Source of the DNA: Paramoeba atlantica
Lineage: Eukaryota > Discosea
Length of the DNA stretch: 64,000 bases
Assembly (NCBI GenBank): GCA_977017575.1
Contig: CDRNVI010000069.1
Location: 1-64,000 of the forward strand
Reading direction: 5' to 3'
Below the pieces are notes generated by a model, which was not told the DNA's origin, did no database searches, and worked only from the letters and a program-made list of their open reading frames with translations. Numbering within the stretch: the first letter of the stretch is position 1; the number at the start of each line of letters is the position of its first letter. A program made the position numbers and the translations under genes. This document shows, in pieces, positions 39,749-48,600 of this stretch.

Positions 39749-40504
39749 TCAATGATGATCCACAGAATGATTGCACTCGAGCAGTCGAATATTCGTTCTC
39801 TTAAAGTCGATTCGTTGTCTTAGTTGCTTTGGGAAATCGCATCTCTGCACCTCACCGCAAAGTGCTTCATTTTCGTATATCATAAGGAGTTGAAGCTTTA
39901 AGGGGAGATTAGATAAGTTAACAACCCCGGAAAAATTATTGCCACTAATATTGAGCTCGAATAAATTCTTTGGAAGAGAAGTCAGATCTGGTGTCCCAGT
40001 AAGATCATTCTGATGGACGTTAATAATTTCTAATCGTGCAGGAAGCATATTCAGACACACCTCGCCGCTAAATCTATTCCAGCACAAATAGACCCACTTC
40101 ATGGTCTCTGGGAGTGCACTTAAGTCCAACGATCCAGTAAAATAATTTTTATGAAGACTTAGCGCAATTAGCTCGAACGGTAAATTATCTAAGAGTATCT
40201 CACCGGACAACTGGCTTTCTTCTACTTCAAATGTTGACAGAGTTTGTGGAAGGTAAGCTAGGTGCAGCGTTCCAAACAGATTCATTTCATTCCAACAAAT
40301 ATGAGATACCTGACCTTTTTTATTACATTTTACGTCACTCCAGCTGCACGCTGCCGTAGAAGTACACCAGGATGAATGTGGGGTCTTTACATCACTAATG
40401 AGTCGCGCAAGTTCGTATTCTTGAGGTAGATTCGCGAAGCCAACCTTTGCAGGACTAATCAGAGGTGCTCTTGGAACGTCTTTAGATCGAACGTATAAGT
40501 CCAT
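39749..40504 (-). CDS. LRR protein 5
   Basis: Start set at the ATG of MDLYVRSKDVPRAPL (about 251 residues). Cap module: LPQEYELARLISDVKTPHSSW with AACSWSDVKC. About seven LRRs follow (LPETMKWVYLCWNRFSGEVC, LPARLEIINVHQNDLTGTPD). The tail RTNIRLLECNHSVDHH is His/Cys-containing and unlike other members. No signal peptide is evident. A MITE starts 40 bp upstream of the ATG and may affect its 5' region. Confidence 0.85.
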   Translation of the reverse strand: MDLYVRSKDVPRAPLISPAKVGFANLPQEYELARLISDVKTPHSSWCTSTAACSWSDVKCNKKGQVSHICWNEMNLFGTLHLAYLPQTLSTFEVEESQLSGEILLDNLPFELIALSLHKNYFTGSLDLSALPETMKWVYLCWNRFSGEVCLNMLPARLEIINVHQNDLTGTPDLTSLPKNLFELNISGNNFSGVVNLSNLPLKLQLLMIYENEALCGEVQRCDFPKQLRQRIDFKRTNIRLLECNHSVDHH

Positions 40505-40543
40505 TTGACTAAAATACACAAGCTCGTACCTGAATATTCAGCA

Positions 40544-40976
40544 TAACCCGGGGAACGGTATATTATTTAAATCGCTATTTAAATAATATAGTGTTATTTA
40601 AATAATATAGCGTTAAAGTTTCTATTTAAATAATATAGCGTTAGCGCCAGAATATTTAAATAGGGGAAAAACGCAAGTAAAAATGTGGTCTTTAGAAGTA
40701 CGTACGGTAGTTTAAGGGGCTTCTAAGTTGGTATAGAGCACTTAAAAAGTTGTAAAAAATGATTTTAGCCTACAATTCTAGCTATTACCAAAGAATTCTA
40801 GGTATTTCCAAAGGAATTCCTCGACAAGTAGGCCCGCCATAGTGGGAAAATAAGCCGAATTTTACCATTTAAATAATATAGTGTTAATTTAAATAATATA
40901 GTGTTATTTGAATAATAGTGTCATTTAAATGTTATAGCGTTATTAATATATTAATAATATACCGTTCCCCGGGTTA
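40544..40976. mobile_element. 433-bp MITE with ATTTAAATAATATAG satellite
   Basis: The termini TAACCCGGGGAACGGTATAT and its complement at the right end (ending GGGTTA) are perfect over about 20 bp. Inside both flanks a unit close to TATTTAAATAATATAGCGTT is repeated about seven times. There is no gene. Confidence 0.75.
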
Positions 40977-41327
40977 TACCAAGCTCTCATAGCTTGTACA
41001 CTATGCAGTGGCGTATACTGAAAATTTAAGCATATTTTCGATAAAAATAACTTTCACAAGGAACGAAAGGCTTTCAAAAATTATATACTATGTCACAAGA
41101 ACAACGCTTGTGTCCTCCGTGCTTAATAGAAATCCTTTTGGTAAAGAGTTCCTTAGAATTTCGCCGAAAATCTCCCAATTAAAGGACAAATTGGCCACTT
41201 GTAATGTTAGTGGTAATCGATCAAGAAAAACCTGACCAGAAAATTCATTGTCGGAGATGTTAAGATACTTCAGACCCACAGGAAGATTAGATAAGTCAGG
41301 TGACCCCGAAAATTTATTCCCGGCTAG

Positions 41328-43129
41328 TTTGTTCGTTCATGCACTTATAGTGCAGAGATTATGCTCACAAAGTCCGTGCCCGCATACGACGGGTGGATCA
41401 AGTGAGGGTTCGCCCTCGCCGGAGGTGTGCGGGTGCAGAGAGCTGGGGTCCCAGGTGCAGAGAGCTCGGTTGTCATGTGCAGGTGCAGAGAGCCGGATGC
41501 GTAATCCCCATATTACAGTTTCGGGGGCAATCCGGGTGCAGAGAGCTGCGACAGAGCCGAGGTGCAGAGAGCTGGGCGACCCCCAGATGCGGAGAGCCGG
41601 GAGTCTCGTCGGCGGAGGACACGCCTAGTGGTCCTCAAGGGAGGCCACCGTAACGCATGGCCTCTTCGGAAAGGTAACTGCGAGAGAAGGGGAAGCCGAG
41701 AGAGGGAAACACACTCACTCCAGGGGAGTGATTCTGGAAGGGGTGAAGGGGTGGAAGCGCGTCCACTGCTTCAACAATAGAGAGGGACAGTTTCGGCCTT
41801 AGTGCCGGCCGGCAACGGGCATGAAAATACAGTAAGAGTATGCCCTTTGCCGGGGAAAGAAAGGATGAACTAAGGAAAATTTTGATGTTCATGCGCTCGT
41901 TGGCGCAGAGATACAGCCCTTGATGCGACAGCCGATATCATCGGCACAATCCGTATTGACGGATGTCGCACCAAGGGGGTTTAGCTCGGACTCTGTCGGT
42001 AGAGGGGGTCCAGGCAACTCGCCCTCTCTTTACGCAGCCGGAGGGGCGCACTGCAACCGACTCGGTCCCAGAGGTTATGATCATACGCTCGTGGCGCAGA
42101 GATACGTCTCTCTGTGTGACGGCCGATACCATCGGCGCATGACCCGCATACGACGGGTGTCACACAGAGAGTGGAGTGCGAGGTAGGAGACGAGACGCCC
42201 ATCGGTCATGCTACAGCACGTATAGCCATGGTTCATGCTGCAACACGGTCAAGCCGTGGGTTCATGCTGTCAGATGGTCTATCGTGGATCATGATGCATC
42301 ATGGGGAGGTCCGTTACCGCCGCACTCGCTACAGCATGTAGGGAGAGAGGGGTGCAAGTTCGCATCCCCTATACACGCATACAACGTGTCCTCCCGCTGT
42401 AGCACGCCCAGTGGTCCTCAAGGGAGGCCACCATGGCGCATAGCTCCCGGGAGAAGAAAGCACGAGAAGGAGAGAGCCGGGGAGGGAAGAAAGCTCACTC
42501 GAAGAGAGCGAGCCGGGGAGGGGTGAAGAGTGCGAAGTGCGTCCCCTAGTTTTATCATGCACTTATAGTGCAGAGATTTACTCACCATGTCCTTATCCCG
42601 CATACGACGGGTGGATCATGTGAGGTTTCGTCCTCGCCGGAGGTGTGCGGGTGCGGAGAGCTGGCGTCCCAGGTGCAGAGAGCTCGGTTGTCATGTGCAG
42701 GTGCAGAGAGCCGGATGCGTAATCCCCATATTACAGTTTCGGGGGCAATCCGGGTGCAGAGAGCTGCGACAGAGCCGAGGTGCGGAGAGCTGGGCGACCG
42801 CCAGGTGCAGAGAGCCGAGCCTCGTCGGCGGAGGACACGTCTAGTGGTCCTCAAGGGAGGCCACCGTGACGCATGGCCCTCTCGGAGAGGAAAAAGACAA
42901 GTCGAAAAAAAGCCGAGAGGGGGAAGCACACTCACTCCAGGGGAGTGAGTCGGGGAGGGGTGAAGTGGTGAAAGCGCGTCCCCTGCTTCAGCGACAAGAG
43001 GGACAGTTCCGACCTTAGTGCCGGCCGGCAACGGGCATAAAAATACAGTAAGAGTATGCCCGTTGCCGGGGAAAGAAAGGATTAACTAAGGAAAAAGTAC
43101 CAACAAGGTACAGAAACTGTATCTTTATC
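41328..43129 (-). mobile_element. Hairpin-rich SL-containing insert B (three tandem units)
   Basis: The insert holds unit 1 (41328-41885), a diverged unit 2 (about 41886-42556) and unit 3 (42557-43129). Units 1 and 3 match insert A closely: TGCACTTATAGTGCA palindrome, CCCGCATACGACGGG, GAGGGTTCGCCCTC, six GTGCAGAGAGC motifs, GAGGCCA/TGGCCTC and CACTCC/GGAGTG hairpins, then the CCGGCAACGGGCAT stem. Only unit 3 retains SL-exon sequence, next to the 5' LRR part. Unit 2 has its own hairpins, including four ~28-bp TTCATGCTG repeats at 42208-42305. Confidence 0.75.
43101..43129 (-). ncRNA. Spliced-leader exon fragment (nt ~11-39) with GT donor
   Basis: The minus strand reads GATAAAGATACAGTTTCTGT then ACCTTGTTG, followed directly by GTAC. 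ACAGTTTCTGTAC and the final TTG^GT fall at the same positions as in the 39-nt trypanosome SL exon, of which this is the last 28-29 nt. The first ~11 nt (AACT...) are absent; in their place stands LRR coding sequence. Downstream (the SL-intron side) is a 15-bp perfect stem with ATTTTTA in its loop. This is probably a displaced SL RNA gene part rather than a working one, since the 5' end is missing. Confidence 0.78.
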
Positions 43130-43838
43130 AATCCTTCCAACTGATTAGGTAAAATAGTAAGATCTACACGCCCATAAAACCAGACTTTCGAAACTCGCTT
43201 ATTAAGACGTAGAGTACGCATCGTAGCTGGGAGAAATGAAAAAAGAAACTCACCATGAACAGGCAACTCATGCCAATTAATTTCTACGACCGTCAGCTCC
43301 TTATCACAAAGAATGTTTTTCCATTCGCATACTGAAATATTTGCTTGCCACGAGCTGTCTGTATTTTCCAGTTTGATTACTAACTGATTTAGCAGGATTT
43401 CTTGCGGAAAATTGGCTCCACGAATCCGACCAACTGGTACTTTTTTGTAATCGGATTCAATAGCAGTTACTGCAAAAAGGGGCTTCGAATAATTGTACAT
43501 TACTTAATAGGGAGTACGAGAGACGCAAGACACAAGAATAATTATAAGTGTGTAACAACTTATAGTTGTTACAGAATATAGTTTTTATAGTTTTCATAGT
43601 TTATGGAGATTGCACGTGCGAACTAACAAGCAGTTTAAACCATTTTCTTTGATTCATTTGTTTGAGCAGTGATCATTTCTTTTGTCTAACAATGGATTTT
43701 TCTTGTTTCGTTTTTTTCCTGTATCTCGACGCCTTGCCGGGGGTGTGTGAGATTTTCTTATCGCCGAGAACCTACTCTAAGTAAGTTTCTATTTGAACAG
43801 AAGAGGTATGCATAGATTGCCTGAAAAGCCACGAACTA

Positions 43839-44269
43839 CCGTATAGCGCCCCCCCCCCCCAGTAATAGAATGGGTTTTGGTCCAAAATGGCCAAATCTCT
43901 GTTACTGGGGGGTGCTTTTTTGGTAGGCAGAGACCTTTTTTTCATGGGTGCGTTGATTTTCTGCCCAGACAACCCCGCAACTATACCATTCGCTCCCGCG
44001 CAACTACCCTCACCCAGCCCAGCGACCCCCACCCGCCCAAACACCCCCTCCTACCTCCAACCACCCTCCCGAGCCAAATTTCTGCTACTGGGGGTCAGCC
44101 CAAAAATAGCCAAATCTCTGTTACTGGGGGGGGTCTATTACTGGTCGTCTATTATGTTAAGAGAGAAGCAAGATGTACCATATACCCCTTCTCAGTAAGA
44201 GACCCCCTTAGTAAGAGAGATTTGGCCATTTTGACCCAAAACCCATTCTCTCACTGGGGGGCTATACGG
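43839..44269. mobile_element. 431-bp MITE with ~65-bp inverted repeats
   Basis: The left end CCGTATAGCGCCCCCC and the right end CTATACGG are inverted, and the match continues with AATGGGTTTTGG, AAAATGGCCAAATCTCT and TTACT in both arms. TA flanks both ends (43837-43838 and 44270-44271), as in Tc1/mariner-derived MITEs. The internal AAATCTCTGTTACTGGGG motif is repeated at about 44115. No gene. Confidence 0.8.
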
Positions 44270-44407
44270 TATGATAACGACAGATAAACGCTCCACATTG
44301 GTGCACTTAAATGAATAAAAATATCAAAAATAAGGAAACGGATAAATTGTCTTTACTTTAACGGAAATGGCGTCTTGCTGTGTATTTTTGATTTGACACG
44401 ATTACAT

Positions 44408-45223
44408 TTAAGGACCTTTGCAAGTAAAATCATTGCCCGTGTAGTCCAACACCGTGAAACTGTGCGCTATCCCATATTTTCCACAGACATCGTAGAATTT
44501 GTTGTTGCTTAAGTCCACATAAGTCAGTGTCTCGGGGAGCAGCGATAAATCGATACGCCCACAGAGGCGATTCGCTCGAAGATCGACCGTGTCCAACCCG
44601 TTGGGTAAGTCACCTAATTCCACCTCGCCATCAAAAGCATTCTCATACGCTTGAAAAATATGAAGAGATCGGGGTAACTCCGAGAGCTCGCACCGGCCAA
44701 TAAACCTATTTCGTGACAGCGCGAGGGTGACCAACTCACGAGGAAGTTCCTCCCATGAGATGGGACCACTGAAAAAGTTGTTATACAAAACAAGAGAGTG
44801 TAACTGCCGTGGGAGAAACCCAGCGTTGAGTTCTCCCCCTAACTTTGTGTTGGCAAATTCGATGGTACGAAGTGAGGAGGGAAAGTTTTCCCACTCCGGG
44901 GTCCCGATGAGCTGGGTTTGACGCAGCGACAGCGTGTGGAGCGTCTCTGGAAGGTAACGCCAGGCTGGGCGCCCGGTAAGATACGAACTTTCGAGCGCAA
45001 TTTTACCCACAGCCTCGAGATCGGGTTCGTACCCGCAGTGGATGCCGTACCAGTGAGCGACGGGGTTATCTTCCCGCCACGAGCTGTGCTGTGGGGTCAT
45101 GTTACGCACAAAGAGGCTGAGCTGAAGCTCCGTAGACAAGGCAGCGTGGGTAGGCTTCCCACGACGAGATACCGGAATGTCCGCAGTGGAGAGGAATGGT
45201 GGGAAGGAAGAAGTGTTGTCCAT
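44408..45223 (-). CDS. LRR protein 7
   Basis: The frame is open from an ATG at 45403, but I prefer the ATG at 45223 (MDNTSSFPPFLST, 271 residues) because the other members start shortly before the cap and a pyrimidine-rich stretch precedes it. The cap is divergent: ELQLSLFVRNMTPQHSSWRE with VAHWYGIHC. About seven LRRs follow (LPNGLDTVDLRANRLCGRID), and a short CxxY...C tail ends it. The longer start would add 60 residues with a hydrophobic FQIQKIFLFLPHL stretch that could act as a signal. Confidence 0.82.
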   Translation of the reverse strand: MDNTSSFPPFLSTADIPVSRRGKPTHAALSTELQLSLFVRNMTPQHSSWREDNPVAHWYGIHCGYEPDLEAVGKIALESSYLTGRPAWRYLPETLHTLSLRQTQLIGTPEWENFPSSLRTIEFANTKLGGELNAGFLPRQLHSLVLYNNFFSGPISWEELPRELVTLALSRNRFIGRCELSELPRSLHIFQAYENAFDGEVELGDLPNGLDTVDLRANRLCGRIDLSLLPETLTYVDLSNNKFYDVCGKYGIAHSFTVLDYTGNDFTCKGP

Positions 45224-45669
45224 GAGATGTGGCAAAAATAAGAAGATTTTTTGAATTTGAAAATATAGAAGCAAATGGGGATTGATTTGCGTAGAAAATA
45301 TTGTGGTCGCACATCGCTGGATGTTATGCCCTGTTTGATATTTTTCTGTAAAGGGTTTGTTTACACGTTTAGCAGCATTATACACATCACATGCATTCGA
45401 CATTGAAGCTATTGCCTTATTATTTTACTATTTTCACTGGATTGAAAACTTGTAAACTATCCTACGTAACTGAGTTAACAACGTTTTACAGAGTGCGTAA
45501 TTCTTTTTCCGACTGTTAACTCGCACTATGCGGCTGTTTAAATACCGATAAAGCTTGCAGCCAAAGCCGCAGTTGTGCTACGAACAAGTTAATAAAAATC
45601 CTAAAGATTATTAGTCATACTCTCCACTACACATTACACTACAAAGAAAAAGAAAGGGCATGACGTACC

Positions 45670-48600
45670 TTATATAGGAAGGGGCGGAACGTAGATAGGC
45701 AGAATACCGACGTGAAAAAGTCCTGCACAGGTAACTAGTGTCATACCCAAAACTAATACGAGAGTGCGTAAGAGTGTCCATACCCAACCAGGAAGCTGAG
45801 AGAGACGCTGACGAATTCCTTCAGCATTACTCCTTTTTTCCTCCTCCGGGTCGTCATCTTCGCGCCCTCGAAAGTAATCGTCTACGTCATCGCTTCCTTT
45901 TTTCGAAAAGAACCGATCGGCCTCATCCCGGAGGTCAAAGTACAACAGCGTAGGAGGAAGCTGAACATGTTCCATATCCCCGACCACCTTTTGGTTTTCC
46001 CCCAGACGTAAATCCTCAATGCCAGGGGGGAAGTGAAATGCCTCAAGGTCACCCTGCAGGTCGTTCTCCGCTAAGTCACACTTTAACGTGTCCTCTGGGA
46101 GCCACACGTCATCCAGCGTCCCTTGTAGACGATTTGCACGAAGACTGACATCCGTCAGAGAAGGGGGAAGGGCCACAGAGGCCAAATTCCCTTCCAGTTT
46201 GTTCCGTGCTAAATCCAGACACTGTAACTCGGAGAAAAATCCAAGCAACAGTCCCTGCGCCATCTCCTCCGGAGCGGCTTTCTTGTTCCCCCCACTTTCT
46301 TCCTCTTGCACCCCTTCCCGAGGAAACCTACCCCCCTCGTGTGGTTCCACACCCTCGGGGCTCCCCGGGGACGGTCCAGAACCCTTCCCCTCCCGAACCC
46401 GACCCCAGACCGCCCCCAAGTCCCCCGAGAGCCCACAATGCCGCAACCCCAGCGAGCGTAACCCCGAGGGCAACTTTGGCTGTCGTACCCGCCCCCCTTT
46501 TTCTTCCTTTTCCCCCAGGGCTTCCTCCCCCGCAGCCCTCTCCCCCCCGAGCACCTCCCCCAGGTCCGAGCCCTCCAACGGGTTCTCGCTGAGGTCCAGC
46601 ACCCTCAACGAGGCCGGGAGCAGCCCGGGGTCCATCCGGTGCAGCGCCCCGGTGAGCTGGTTGTTCGTTAACTCCAGCCGAATCAACCCCGGGGGGAACC
46701 ACCCGGGGCTTAGCCTTTCTATCCTCCCCGTGATCTCGTTGTGGGCGAGATCGAGCCGGGTGAGGGCCCGGGGGAGCGGGGGGGCGGCCTCCAGGCTACC
46801 GTAGAGATTGGTGTGGCGTAGCCCCAGGACGTCCAGCCCGGGGGGGAGGGCGAGCTGCTCCATGGCCCCGTTGAGCCCGAGGTTGCCACTGAGGTCGAGA
46901 TAGGAGAGGGCGGGGGGGAGGGGGAGGGCGTGGGTCTCCCCGGTGAGGCGGTTGGCCCGGAGGCTGAGGTAGTGAAGCCCGGGGGGGAGACGCAGGGCGT
47001 CGAGGTTACCCACGAGGTCGTTGCCGTTGAGGTCGAGTCGTTTTAACGGGGGGGGGAGGGAGAGACGGGGGAGTTCCCCGATGAGGTTGGTGTTGGCCAA
47101 GTAGAGAAACTCCAGGAGGGGGGGGAGGGTGAGACGAGCGACGTCCCCGTGGCAAGGGTTGTCGTGGAGGTCGAGGGTGGTGAGAGCGGGGAGGGGGGTG
47201 AGGTGTTGGATCGCCCCGGTGAGGTGGTTGTTACCCAACGCGAGGTGTTTGAGGGGGGGAGGGAGAACAAGGGAGGGGAGGTCCCCCACCAGTTCGTTCC
47301 CGTTTAAATCGAGATGGGTGAGTTTTGCAGGGAACGAGACGGTGGTAAGGTTGCCGGTGAGGTGGTTGTGGGCGAGGGAGAGGTATTCCAGCGGTGGGGG
47401 CAGTTCTTCGTCTTCTAAATTTCCGAGCAACCCGCACCCTTTGAGCCCAAGATGGGTCAGACCCGAGGGAAGGTACCCAGCGTGGAATTCACCGGAGATG
47501 TCACGGTTCTCGCTCAGGTCAAGGTGGGTAAGGGTCTCGGGTAGGTAGAGCTCATGGAAGTTCCCCTCCAGACGGTTGTGCCCTAGGCGTAGCAACGTCA
47601 GGCCCGGGGGAAGGGGTTGCAGTGCGCTGATCTCTCCCTCAAGCAGGTTCTCGCTCAAATCCAGATGGTCGACATCCGGAGGGATGAAATCCAGGGTGAG
47701 CTCTCCCTGGAGCCGGTTGAAACTTAAATCAATGAAAGTCAACGTCAGGGGCAGCTCCAGATGTTGCACGTCACCGTAGAAGTCGTTGTTCGCCAGGCTA
47801 AGGTAGGTAAGAGTCTGAGGAAGGTTCAGTAGGGCGACATCCGCCGTCAGCTGGTTGTTCGAGAGGTCGAGGTAGCGCAGCTCCGACGGGAGGTCCAGCT
47901 CGCTCAACTCACCGGTAAGAAAGTTCCCATTGAGCTCCAGACGGCTTACCCCAGTGGGAAGCACCAGGTCGTTGATATTCCCCCGCAGTCCCATGTCCAT
48001 TAACCCGACATGTGTGATGCTTTCCGGCAGTCGCAGCTCTCGGGCCTCGCATCCGATTCGTAGCGCGCTGAAGTCCACCCGCTGCAACCCCTCTGGCAGA
48101 CGCAGCCGCGTGAGATCCCCTGTGACCTCACAGTGGGACATGCCAAACCGAGTCAGACTCTTGGGCAACCGCAAAGTCTCAATTCGCCCGTGTAGGCGGT
48201 TGTGGCTGAGGTCCAAGAAACTCAGCCCCTGGGGAAGCACAAGCTCAGATACATCCCCTGTCAATGCGTTCTCGCACAGTATCAAGCTCCGCAGTGTAGC
48301 AGGCAGCTGTACACGCGTGAGATCCCCCGTGAGCTGGTTGTGCCGTAACCCGAGCTCACGCAACGTAGGGGGCAGCGGAAGGTCCTCCAAGGACCCGCTA
48401 AGCTGGTTAAAACTCAGCCCCAGCAACGTAAGTCCAGGAGGAAGATTTGTGAGATCCGATATGGATTCAAACTCATTATGACTTAAGTCCAACACCTGCA
48501 ATGTCGGGGGAAGCCCTTTATGAGAAATATCCAAGCGCCCACGTAACCCGCGGGTACTCCACTTAATCCCCACCACATAGGGTTCTGGAGTATCGGATGA

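Larger units (their letters stand above)
41088..43500 (-). pseudogene. LRR protein 6, split by an SL-containing insert
   Basis: The 5' part (43500 to about 43130, ATG start MYNYSKPLFAVTA) has the family cap (FPQEILLNQLVIKLEN, SSWQANISVCEWKNILC) and LRR sequence up to LPNQLEGLI. The 3' part (about 41327 to the stop at 41088) resumes with LAGNKFSGSPDLSNLPVGL and runs through two further LRRs. The pieces fit the LxxLxLxxN spacing exactly, so an insert of about 1.8 kb (41328-43129) interrupts one gene. Read through, the 5' part ends at 43015 and gives a 161-residue truncated product. Confidence 0.78.

Noticed and set aside
45224-45403. Longer start for LRR protein 7
   Set aside because: Not excluded, but the 60 extra residues are unlike other members and a pyrimidine-rich stretch precedes the inner ATG, so I used the inner start.
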